Positions 1-7,604 of a stretch of DNA of 64,000 nt are shown piece by piece. The DNA is taken from the NCBI GenBank assembly GCA_963703895.1, contig CAVPFX010000002.1, forward strand, positions 682,001-746,000, written 5' to 3'. The translations under genes were made by a program, and so were the position numbers. Source of the stretch: VRUE01 sp963703895 (lineage in GTDB: Bacteria > Actinomycetota > Thermoleophilia > Solirubrobacterales > 70-9). The notes beneath the pieces were generated by a model, which worked only from the letters and a program-made list of their open reading frames with translations, made no database searches and was not told the DNA's origin. How positions within the stretch are numbered: position 1 is the first letter of the stretch; each line of letters starts with the position of its first letter.

Positions 1-1121
1 TTGCCGCATTCCGAGGTTTCCGGATAGGTGACTTCAAACGGCGAGTAGGCGCCGGAGCAAAGGTTGCTTTCGACGTAGACGACGCCGTTGGCTGGGAAGG
101 GGACCGACGCCGCGCCAGTGCATTCTTTGCTGGTGGTCGAGACTTGCATCGTCGCGCCGCTGAGGCAGATGTGCACCTGCCCTTTGAATTTGTACCCCGG
201 TTCGACGATCGTCGCCAGCTGGGCATTGGTCGCTGGCGGGATCAGCGCCGGCGAGCTGGTCAGGTAGGTGCCGACGAATGTGGGCGTGCCCGAGCAGCTC
301 GAGCCGGAGTGGGGAACTTCGGAGGTCTGGTACCAGCCTTTGCCGGATGCGCTCACCTCGACCGCGTCGCTGGGAGTCCTGCCGAAGGCGGGTTTGCCGC
401 AGACGACGAAGGAGTCGTTGGTGTGCAGCGGCCCGTTGATCGAGTCGCCGCTGACGAAGGAGATCACCCGCAGTACTGCCCTTCGGAGTTGGGGATTTTG
501 GCGTTGTTGCGGCCTTCGAGGATGGTTTTGGAGCACTGTTCGTAGGCGCCTTTGATCGTTGCTTCGCTGCCGTAGGTAACCGGGTCGGAGGTCTCCAGCT
601 GGGTGAAGTAGACGTAGTCGAGGAAGCTCGCCGGCTTGAAGGTGGCGATGATCGAGACCTGGGATTTGCCGGCAAACCCGGTCGAGCGGATGCGGAAGGT
701 GCCCTTGGAGGAGCCGAGCGACTCGAGCATGGTCTGGGTCGCGGTGACGATCGAGGTCGGGTCGCAGGTGGGGTTCCCGTTGGCGGGCAGGAGTTCGATC
801 GCGTAGCTGGCGGTCGAGTCGCCGGGCACCTGGCGCCGGTTCGTCGTCGAGCCCGGCTGGTTGATCGCGCTCGGGTGCGGCCACTTTTGTGCATTTGGCC
901 CAGTAGCCGTTGTCGGTCTTGAGGTGGAAGGAGTAGTCGTTGATCCCCGCTTTGGCAGCCTCGTAGGCGCGCTTGCGCGTTAGGTCGCGGCCGGTCGGGT
1001 TGATGTCACCGCCGACGGCGGTGACGGCGACGAGGGCGATCAGGGCGACCATCGAGAGACCGATCGTGGTCATGATCAGGGTGAACCCCTGCTCGTCCTT
1101 CAGCTTCTTTCTCATTGACAT
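1..1121 (-). CDS. PilX-like minor pilin / type IV pilus-associated protein, partial, with two compensating frameshifts
   Basis: The gene is open through the left window edge, so its 3' end is missing. It starts at ATG 1121 and overlaps the upstream gene by 10 bp. The N-terminus has a short basic leader and KDEQG|FTLIMTTIGLSMVAL, a class III (prepilin peptidase) signal followed by a hydrophobic helix; position +5 is Met rather than the usual Glu, as in PilX-type proteins. Residues ~83-218 read as Arg/Pro/His-rich nonsense in this frame, while the frame one base over reads as normal protein (IRSTGFAGKSQVSIIATF). After position ~467 the original frame resumes with SGDSINGPLHTNDS, a motif typical of these proteins. 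The likely indels are one extra base in GGG 873-875 and one missing base near 468-470. A role in surface pilus or pseudopilus assembly is inferred. Confidence 0.65.
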   Translation of the reverse strand, partial: MSMRKKLKDEQGFTLIMTTIGLSMVALIALVAVTAVGGDINPTGRDLTRKRAYEAAKAGINDYSFHLKTDNGYWAKCTKVAAPERDQPAGLDDEPAPGARRLDRQLRDRTPARQREPHLRPDLDRHRDPDHARVARLLQGHLPHPLDRVCRQIPGLDHRHLQAGELPRLRLLHPAGDLRPGYLRQRSNDQRRLRTVLQNHPRRPQQRQNPQLRRAVLRVISFVSGDSINGPLHTNDSFVVCGKPAFGRTPSDAVEVSASGKGWYQTSEVPHSGSSCSGTPTFVGTYLTSSPALIPPATNAQLATIVEPGYKFKGQVHICLSGATMQVSTTSKECTGAASVPFPANGVVYVESNLCSGAYSPFEVTYPETSECG

Positions 1122-1825
1122 GGCAGGCTCGCGGCTTCCGTTTCGAAGGATGGGGGGGTGAGGCGGAGCATGGCGCTGTTCTCGACGCTGGCTCCGACGT
1201 TGCTGTCGCCGGTGGACGTTCTGGGCGGAAATCCGGTGAAGGCGACTTTGACCTGGATCACCGAGTTCGCTTCGGTCACGCCGAGTTCTTTTGGCGGTAC
1301 TTGGAGCAGTTTCCCTTTCGAGTAGGTGAAGTAGGTGAAGATCGAGCTGCTCGGCGGGGTCGGCGTGACGTTCGAGACGAGCGTCCGCGGTGGGGCTATC
1401 GCCGTTTTGGAGAAGGTCGGGGGAATGCCGCCGAGCGAGGCGTAGTCGGTTTGGACCAGGCTGCTACCGCTGAGCGCGATTTTGCTGAGGACCGGTTTGA
1501 CCCCCGCCGAAGCCCCTTCCGCCGGAACGGCGTGGCTGAAGCTGAGCATGGCCCCGGTGCTGCCGACCTGGATCGGTGCGATCTTGGGAATCACGCAGGC
1601 CGAGTGAAGCTGTTCGATGATGCTGACCAGCGAGAGGCGTGCGTTCTGGGTCGCGTGGACGCGGGCGGTGACCCGAGCGCTGGCGTGCATCGAGGTGATC
1701 ACCAGCATCGTCAGGGCCGAGAGCACGACCATGCCGACGGCGGTTCCGATGACGAGCTCGGCCAGGGTCGTCCCATCCTCGTCGGCGAGTCGAACGTCGG
1801 CACGCTGGAGCCGCCGCCTCAGCAT
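1112..1825 (-). CDS. PilW/PulJ-like prepilin-type N-terminal cleavage protein
   Basis: A 237-residue protein with a class III prepilin signal: DEDG|TTLAELVIGTAVGMVVLSAL at about residues 17-40, with Glu at mature position 5 as in true (pseudo)pilins. The rest is a soluble domain of the PilW/PulJ kind with low-complexity Thr/Ser/Pro stretches. The start at ATG 1825 overlaps the upstream gene by 7 bp and the stop overlaps the next start, so the three genes form a tightly coupled minus-strand operon. Such proteins are processed by PilD, inserted in the membrane and prime the pilus tip; that role is inferred from family. The prepilin peptidase and assembly ATPase are not in this window. Confidence 0.7.
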   Translation of the reverse strand: MLRRRLQRADVRLADEDGTTLAELVIGTAVGMVVLSALTMLVITSMHASARVTARVHATQNARLSLVSIIEQLHSACVIPKIAPIQVGSTGAMLSFSHAVPAEGASAGVKPVLSKIALSGSSLVQTDYASLGGIPPTFSKTAIAPPRTLVSNVTPTPPSSSIFTYFTYSKGKLLQVPPKELGVTEANSVIQVKVAFTGFPPRTSTGDSNVGASVENSAMLRLTPPSFETEAASLPCQ

Positions 1826-3177
1826 GTTTTTCCGCTTTCGGAGCCGCTGCCCGAGACGTCGAGGTTGAGCGCCGTGCCGCTGGTCAGGTTCTGGACGACG
1901 ATGCTGCTTTTTTTGATCCGGCGGCTGACTTCGGTTTTGCCTTCAAGGACTTTGGCCGAGGCGCACACTTCGTAGGTCCCCCAGGGGAGCCCGGGGTCTG
2001 CGAGCACGCCTTTTTCCACCACTTTTCCATTGAGTTTTTCAACCGTGGTGTAGTTCCGTTCGAAGGAGCAGGTGCCGGTTACTTTGACTTTGGCTCCGAT
2101 GATCGGAGTGCTGCCGGTTTTGACCGTGAGGTTGAGGGCCGGCACCTGGACACTGGGGACGGGAGGCGGATAGGCGGCGCCACGGGGAACGATGATCGGC
2201 GTGACCGCCGCTGCACCCGGTGCGCCCGCTTCGCTTTTCGGGTTCGGGTTGTTGGAGGTGCAGGAGCCGGCGTAGACGGCGTAGGGGGAAGTGAAGGGGA
2301 AGAGTTCTTTCCCTTCGATCGTCGCTGCGGGGACGCCGCCGACGGAGCTGAACGACTTCGCCGTTTCCAGGCCCTGGTTGAAGACCATGATCGAGCTCTG
2401 GCTCGAGGGTTTGAGTTCGGTGCTGCTGCCGACCCGGTAGACGAAGGGAGCAGCGAACGAGCCCGGCAGGTCGTAGCGGAGTTCGACCGGTTTGGTCGCT
2501 CCCATGGTGACGCCGACCGTCTTCGCCGCGGGCGGTTTGCCGTTTTCGCCAACCAGCCCAACGGCCGTGGGGGTCATCGTGTAGTTGCCGGCCGGGATGT
2601 CGCCGAAGATCGCGCAGCCGGTTTCGTCGGTCGTCCTAACCGTCGTCGTCGGACCCGTCAGCGACATCCCGACGCCCGAGAGGCCGCCGCCAGCGGAGTT
2701 GAGAACCGAGACGACGATTGCGCCGTTGTTGGCGTTGAGCGAACCGTTGACCGGCGAGAAGACGCTGCGGATCACCGTTGGCTTGCGGCTTCCCATGCCG
2801 GGCCAGGTCACTTTCGACGTGATCCGCACGTAGTCGGGTTTGATGTTTTCGCCCGTGCAGGAAATGGCACCTTCGTTGTTGTTGACGAAGACACCAGTCG
2901 ATTCGACGTTGAAGGTGGTGCCGTCAAGTTTGGGGTGCGTGATCTGGCTCATCCCGTCGAGGTCGTTGAGGCGCATTGACCGCAGGCGCGACTGGTCTTC
3001 CTGGGCGATGGCGTAGCCCTTGGCGCTGTCGCGCTGTACGCCGGCCGAGCGGGTGGTGCTTTGCAGCAGTGCGAGGACACCGCTGGCGACGATGGCGAGC
3101 ACGAGGGCGCTGACGAGAATCTCGATCAGCACAAAGCCCCCTTCCGGGGGGCCTGGTCGCGCGGGTGTCGATGACAT
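1819..3177 (-). CDS. PilV-like minor pilin with carboxypeptidase-regulatory-like domain
   Basis: A 452-residue protein, first gene of the minus-strand pilin operon (ATG 3177). Residues ~13-36 are GG|FVLIEILVSALVLAIVASG, a prepilin peptidase site with Glu at +5 and a hydrophobic helix. Residues ~145-240 (GAIVVSVLNSAGGGLSGVGMS ... GCAIFGDIPAGNYTMT) have the pattern of a carboxypeptidase regulatory-like or SpaA-type beta-sandwich, and a second such module (LTVKTGSTPIIGAKVKVTG) lies near the C-terminus. It is much longer than a usual PilV (about 150-200 residues), so it is probably a tip or adhesin-like minor pilin. Function is inferred from the signal and neighbours only. Confidence 0.7.
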   Translation of the reverse strand: MSSTPARPGPPEGGFVLIEILVSALVLAIVASGVLALLQSTTRSAGVQRDSAKGYAIAQEDQSRLRSMRLNDLDGMSQITHPKLDGTTFNVESTGVFVNNNEGAISCTGENIKPDYVRITSKVTWPGMGSRKPTVIRSVFSPVNGSLNANNGAIVVSVLNSAGGGLSGVGMSLTGPTTTVRTTDETGCAIFGDIPAGNYTMTPTAVGLVGENGKPPAAKTVGVTMGATKPVELRYDLPGSFAAPFVYRVGSSTELKPSSQSSIMVFNQGLETAKSFSSVGGVPAATIEGKELFPFTSPYAVYAGSCTSNNPNPKSEAGAPGAAAVTPIIVPRGAAYPPPVPSVQVPALNLTVKTGSTPIIGAKVKVTGTCSFERNYTTVEKLNGKVVEKGVLADPGLPWGTYEVCASAKVLEGKTEVSRRIKKSSIVVQNLTSGTALNLDVSGSGSESGKTC

Positions 3178-3258
3178 GGCTCACCATCGGAGATGGAGGT
3201 CCCGGCCTTTAACGAGGTCCTCCCTTGAAACGCCCATCCAACCTGGCTTTCGCCAAAA

Positions 3259-3296
3259 CTTCAGTTTGTGAAGCCACGTCGCTACACTTCTTGAAG
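3259..3296. promoter_or_regulatory. Putative promoter with paired HxlR operator palindromes
   Basis: Two inverted repeats precede the HxlR gene: CTTCA-N5-TGAAG at 3259-3273 and CTTC-TT-GAAG at 3287-3296. They overlap a plausible promoter, TTCAGT (3260-3265), 17 bp, TACACT (3283-3288), covering both hexamers. Autoregulation by the downstream regulator is inferred. Confidence 0.4.
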
Positions 3297-3330
3297 CGAG
3301 GTATTAGGCACGAATCGCCTCGTTTCGCCT

Positions 3331-3672
3331 ATGAGCGCCGCAAGCAACTCCCAATGTCCCGTCTGTCGCACGGCCGAAGTGGTCTGTGGCAAGTGGACCC
3401 TTCTGATCATCCGAGACCTGGCCGAGGGGTCTAGTCGATTTTGTGAGTTGGAGCGTTCGCTGGAGGGAATCAGCCCGAGAACCCTCTCCCTGCGCCTGCG
3501 GGCGCTGGAAGAGGAGGGGATCGTCGAGCGACACACCTTCCCCGAGGTGCCGCCGCGGGTCGAGTACGCGCTGACCGGGAAGGGCGAGGCGCTGGTGCCC
3601 CTGGTCGAGGACATGCGCCGCTATGGCCGCCGCTGGCTCTTCGAGGACGCCGCCGCGCCCGCCGCCGTCTAG
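3331..3672 (+). CDS. HxlR-family winged-helix transcriptional regulator
   Basis: A 113-residue protein. CPVCRTAEVVCGKWTLLIIRDLAEG (residues ~9-33) is the HxlR opening, followed by RFCELERSLEGISPRTLSLRLRALEEEGIV (recognition helix) and the YALTGKGEAL wing. HxlR proteins are dimeric DNA-binding regulators, often redox, thiol or xenobiotic responsive; the N-terminal Cys pair could be redox-sensing, but this is not shown. Start ATG 3331 has no obvious Shine-Dalgarno. The divergent neighbour is the pilin operon. Two short palindromes lie in its promoter region at 3259-3296. Confidence 0.9.
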   Translation: MSAASNSQCPVCRTAEVVCGKWTLLIIRDLAEGSSRFCELERSLEGISPRTLSLRLRALEEEGIVERHTFPEVPPRVEYALTGKGEALVPLVEDMRRYGRRWLFEDAAAPAAV

Positions 3673-3734
3673 TTACGTCTTGCAAGCGAGCGTGCAGGCG
3701 CAGGAGCGCTAGGCACGGGCGGGAAGCTCCGGGC

Positions 3735-5375
3735 GTGCGTGATCGCCTGCTCAACGAGTCGCTGACCCGCCTTGCCTCCGAGGCGGCGATCAAGCTCAGC
3801 GCCCTGGTCGCCGGCGGCGACCAGATCCCCTTCGACGTCGATGCCGAGAACGGCGACGACTCGCTCTTCTACAGCTACCGGCCGCTTACATCGCTCTACG
3901 TGCGCGAACGCGAAAGCGAGCTGCGCGACCTCGATGCCTTCGGACCGGCTCGCGACGCGATTGCCGCCGCCGGCATCGCCACCGCCTACCTCGAGGTCCG
4001 CGGCGAGCAAGTTCCCGGCGACCCGGGCGAGCGGGCAGCGCAGATGCTGACCGTCTTCCTCGCCGGGCTCTGGGACGGCAGCACCGAACTTTCCCTCGAC
4101 CACGAGCGCCTGCGCAACGCGCTCGCCGTGCTCGAGGCCGAGACCCGTGGGGCCGAGGAGGCCGACGTGCTGATCGCGCCGCTGGTCGGCCTGCGGATGC
4201 CCTTGCCGCGCCTGCAGCTCACCAACGGGCTCCGGATCGTCCGCGCCGACTCGATCGAGGCACCGATTGAGTCGATGCGCAGCGAGGGCATGGGCCGCGC
4301 CGCCTGGCAGCCCCAGTTCCTCGCCGTCGCCGAGCAGGGCGACGGTTCCGAGAGCGCCGCCGCCGCCCTGGCGCAGCTCGGTGAGCTGGTCAGCGTCATG
4401 CACCTCTTCAAGGCCGGCAGCGTCGGCCTCGGTCCCTACGCCTTCGCACCGACCGGTGAGGATCGCTGGGCCCGGCTCGCCACCGGCGCCCCCGCGACGC
4501 GATCCGGCTCGTATGAACTGAGCGAGGAGGAGGCGATCGGCCTCGCCGAGTTCGCCGCCACCCTGGAGGCCCGCCCGGACCCCGACGGCGCCCTCGCCTG
4601 GGCGGTCGGCCGCTTCGAGCTCGGCTGCGGCCGCGACTCCGCGCTCGAGGGACTCAGCGACCACCTGCTGGCGCTGCGCGCCGTGCTCGACGGTCACGGC
4701 CCGGTCGGCGCCTCGCTGCCGATGCGCGCCTCGGCCCTGATCGCCGATGAGAGCTTCGACCGGATCGAGGCGCGTGAGCGGATCGAGAGCGCGCTGGAGC
4801 TGGAGCGGGCGCTGATGAACGGTTCGCCGTCGTTGCCCGGCCTGGCGATTGCCAGCTGGATCGAGGAAGGCGTGCGCCGCATCCTGCGCGCCACCGCCCT
4901 CGGCGAGCTCAGCGCCGACCTCACCACCACCGCCGATGAGACCTTGATCGCCACCGGCCTCGGCGCCGGCGATACCGAGATCGCGGTCTCGGAGGAGATC
5001 GCCGTGTCCGAGCAGGTCGTCGTGCCGGAGGAGATCCCCGTCGCCGAGGAAATCGCGGTCTCCAGGGAGACCCCCCGGGTCGACGAGATCGCCGCCCAGC
5101 ACTTCGAGCCGCCAGAGGAGGAGCACCACATGGACCAGGAGACACGCATCCTCGAGCCGATCCCGGACGAGGGAGAGATTCGCATCACCGCCACCCCCTG
5201 GCTGGAGGAGGTCGATGCGCCCGAGCACAGCACACTCGACTTCCCCGCGATCGAGGGCGACGTCCAGCATCGTGAGCGGATCGACACCCCGCGCGTCCGC
5301 CACCTCTTCCCGGTGCCTGAGGACGCGGACTGGGAGGTCCGCGAGCTCAAGTACGACCATTACCGCGCCGGCTAA
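3735..5375 (+). CDS. Conserved hypothetical protein with acidic repeat tail
   Basis: A 546-residue soluble protein with no family that I recognise. It starts at GTG 3735. Residues 1-400 are Ala/Leu/Glu-rich and look helical, with no transmembrane segment. Residues ~415-450 contain imperfect 6-7-residue repeats (EIAVSEE-IAVSEQVVVPEEIPVAEEIAVSRE), a low-complexity acidic linker. The final ~70 residues (ILEPIPDEGEIRITATPW ... VRHLFPVPEDADWEVRELKY) are richer in aromatics and look like a separate short conserved segment, perhaps a docking peptide. It converges on the double ArsA gene across a palindromic spacer. The strong codon bias supports a real gene; function unknown. Confidence 0.75.
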   Translation: MRDRLLNESLTRLASEAAIKLSALVAGGDQIPFDVDAENGDDSLFYSYRPLTSLYVRERESELRDLDAFGPARDAIAAAGIATAYLEVRGEQVPGDPGERAAQMLTVFLAGLWDGSTELSLDHERLRNALAVLEAETRGAEEADVLIAPLVGLRMPLPRLQLTNGLRIVRADSIEAPIESMRSEGMGRAAWQPQFLAVAEQGDGSESAAAALAQLGELVSVMHLFKAGSVGLGPYAFAPTGEDRWARLATGAPATRSGSYELSEEEAIGLAEFAATLEARPDPDGALAWAVGRFELGCGRDSALEGLSDHLLALRAVLDGHGPVGASLPMRASALIADESFDRIEARERIESALELERALMNGSPSLPGLAIASWIEEGVRRILRATALGELSADLTTTADETLIATGLGAGDTEIAVSEEIAVSEQVVVPEEIPVAEEIAVSRETPRVDEIAAQHFEPPEEEHHMDQETRILEPIPDEGEIRITATPWLEEVDAPEHSTLDFPAIEGDVQHRERIDTPRVRHLFPVPEDADWEVRELKYDHYRAG

Positions 5376-5475
5376 CCGCGCCCTCTGACCGGCGCATATC
5401 GGCGTCCTCGGGTCGCTCGCGTGCGGAGCACGCCACGCTCCCTGCGTCCTTGATCTGCTTGCTCAGAGGGCGCGG
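5376..5475. repeat. Palindromic element between convergent genes
   Basis: Inverted arms CCGCGCCCTCTGA (5376-5388) and its exact complement (5463-5475) flank 74 bases containing a further hairpin (GCGTGC-GGA-GCACGC). It begins right after the upstream stop codon, and its right arm includes the stop of the ArsA-like gene. It may act as a bidirectional terminator or be a dispersed palindromic repeat. The size resembles a tRNA, but I see no cloverleaf. Confidence 0.5.
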
Positions 5476-7604
5476 CCAGAAGCCAGTTCGATTCTTTCTT
5501 CTGATGTCGCGAACAGGTAGCGGTTGATCTCGGCCAGTCCGGCGAGGTCGTGGACGTCCTCGTCGAGGTAGGGGACGCGGATCACGCCCTGCGCCCGCAG
5601 CTCCTTGGCTAGCCGCTCGATGTTGCGGGCGTCGCGCTCGGCCAGCGCCTGGTAGTCGGCGAAGTTGTCGGCGACCCGCTTGGCCAGGTCCTCGTCGTCC
5701 AGCTTCTCGCTCAGCGTGCCGATCAGATCGCCACCCTTGCCGCGCAGCTGCTCGGCCGGGTAGTGGACCTTGTTGACGATGACGCCGCCGAAGGGCAGCT
5801 TCGCCTCGACCAGTTTGCGGTGGAAGTAGACCGCCTCGTCGACCGGCTCGCCCTGGGGGCCGCAGACGACGAGGAAGCAGGTACGGGGATCGCCGAGCAG
5901 GCTGTTGACCCGCTTGGCTCGCGCCTGAAAGCCGTCGACCATGCCGCTGAAGGCGTTGAAGAACTCGGCCAGGTCGGCCAGCAGGTCGAAGCCGACGATG
6001 CGCTTGAAGACCGAGAGCGCGACCGAGGCGCCGCGGCCGGCGACCTTGGCGGCGAGGCCGGTCGGCTTCATGAAGACGCGCAGCGAGCGGCCTTCGATGA
6101 ACTGGGTCAGCCGTTTCGGCGCGTCGAGGAAGTCGAGCGCGTTGCGGCTGGGCGGGGTGTCGAGGACGAGCAGGTCGAAGCGGCCTTCGCTGTGCAGCTC
6201 GAAGAGCTTCTCCATCGCCATGTACTCCTGCGAGCCGGCCAGAGCGTTGGAGATCTGCTGGTAGATGCGGTTGTTGAGGACGCGGTCGCGCGCCTCCTCG
6301 TCCGGCGCCTGGCGGGCGACCAGCTCGTCGAAGGTCGCCTTGGCGTCGAGCATCATCGCCCAGAGCTCGCCCTTGATCTCGATCCCCTGCTGCGCGAAGA
6401 GGTCGGGGTCGACCTGCTTGGCCTCGTTGCCGAGCTCCTTCAGGCCGAGCGAGTCGGCGAGGCGCTTGGCCGGGTCGATCGTCAGCACGCAGACCTTGAG
6501 GCCGCGCGCCGCCATCCCGGTCGCGATCGCCGCCGAGGTCGTCGTCTTGCCGACCCCGCCCGAGCCGGCGCAGATGCAGATGTCCTTGCCCTCGAGGATG
6601 TCGCCGACCGCCGGCATCAGCCCAGCTTCCTCGCCAGCTGCCGGCGCGCCCTCGATGCCGAGCTCCGGCTCGAAGAGGAAGGGCAGCGACTTGACCGGCG
6701 CCTTCACCCGCCGCCGCAGGCGGGCCAGCTGGGCGCGCTGGGAGCGGGCCCGGTTGTGCTCGGAGAGCCCGGCCCGCACGGCCGCCCGCAGGCCGGCGTC
6801 GGGCTCGTCGGCGAGCCCGGCCAGCTGCTCGGCCTCCTCGCCCGAGAAGCGCTCCGGGTAGAGGCCGTTCATGTAGACGCGGTCGACGGCGACGCCGACG
6901 TCGTCGAGCAGGTCGCGCTCGAGCGTGGCGGACTCGTTGACCGGCATCTCCTCGGGCAGGGCGACGATCGCCACCCCGGTGTGCTCGCGGTCGGTGATCA
7001 GGCGATCGAGCTGCTGCGCCTGCGAGTGGATCGGGCCGACCCGGGCGATCGCGGCGAAGGTGCGCGGCGTCTGCAGGAAGCCGATGCCGTGGCCGGTGGC
7101 GGGCGCGTCGACGATCACCAGGTCGTACTTGCGCCCGCTCTTGACCTTGCGGTCGAGCTGGGCCAGCTCCCAGATCTTGCCGATCGTGACCAGCTCCTTG
7201 AGGCCGGGCGTGGCGGCGGCGAGGTAGTTGAAGATGCGGCTGCGGAAGAGCATGTCGCGCATCGCTCGCACCTTCAGCTGCAGCAGCACGTACTCGCGCA
7301 TCGACTCGTCCGGGTCGATCGAGATCGACCAGAGGTTCTCCTCCATCTCGACCTCGTGGAAGCCGACCTCGGTGTGGGCGAACATGCGCGAGGCGTTCTC
7401 CTGCGAGGAGACCTCGCAGACGATCGTCCGCTTGCCTTCGGCCGCGGCGCGCAGGCCAAGCGCCACGGCGACCGTGGTCTTGCCGACGCCGCCCTTGCCG
7501 GTGACGAAGACCAGTCGCTTGTCGAGGAGATCGGTTACCGGGTGATTCCTAGCAATTTCTGAGGCTGGCAGGAAAAGCGGGTGGCTATGCGAATACCCGC
7601 GCAA
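5463..7604 (-). CDS. Tandem ArsA/Get3-type ATPase (two P-loop halves)
   Basis: A 713-residue protein with two signature deviant P-loops: GKGGVGKTT at about residues 36-44 and GSGGVGKTTTS near residue 345. Each half has ArsA-family downstream motifs (VDAPATGHG and LDTPPSRNALDFL). Two-domain ArsA proteins are anion pumps with ArsB or tail-anchored-protein targeting factors; in actinobacteria many are of unknown client. No arsenic genes lie nearby, so arsenite transport is not supported. The start is unclear: the only standard start codon upstream of the P-loop is TTG 7604, which shares a base with the divergent parA start; homology would favour VTDLLDKRLVF (~7538), but that codon is GTA. An ATT at ~7556 is another option. 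Confidence 0.85.
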   Translation of the reverse strand: MRGYSHSHPLFLPASEIARNHPVTDLLDKRLVFVTGKGGVGKTTVAVALGLRAAAEGKRTIVCEVSSQENASRMFAHTEVGFHEVEMEENLWSISIDPDESMREYVLLQLKVRAMRDMLFRSRIFNYLAAATPGLKELVTIGKIWELAQLDRKVKSGRKYDLVIVDAPATGHGIGFLQTPRTFAAIARVGPIHSQAQQLDRLITDREHTGVAIVALPEEMPVNESATLERDLLDDVGVAVDRVYMNGLYPERFSGEEAEQLAGLADEPDAGLRAAVRAGLSEHNRARSQRAQLARLRRRVKAPVKSLPFLFEPELGIEGAPAAGEEAGLMPAVGDILEGKDICICAGSGGVGKTTTSAAIATGMAARGLKVCVLTIDPAKRLADSLGLKELGNEAKQVDPDLFAQQGIEIKGELWAMMLDAKATFDELVARQAPDEEARDRVLNNRIYQQISNALAGSQEYMAMEKLFELHSEGRFDLLVLDTPPSRNALDFLDAPKRLTQFIEGRSLRVFMKPTGLAAKVAGRGASVALSVFKRIVGFDLLADLAEFFNAFSGMVDGFQARAKRVNSLLGDPRTCFLVVCGPQGEPVDEAVYFHRKLVEAKLPFGGVIVNKVHYPAEQLRGKGGDLIGTLSEKLDDEDLAKRVADNFADYQALAERDARNIERLAKELRAQGVIRVPYLDEDVHDLAGLAEINRYLFATSEERIELASGRAL

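Noticed and set aside
34..894. 286-codon minus-strand open frame opposite the shift region of the pilin gene
   Set aside because: Third frame of the minor pilin gene, Arg/Ser/Pro-rich. The real protein alternates between the other two frames because of the indels.
5376..5475. Possible tRNA, suggested by length and outer stem
   Set aside because: The 13-bp outer stem is too long and no anticodon or T-arm (GTTCRANNC) can be placed.
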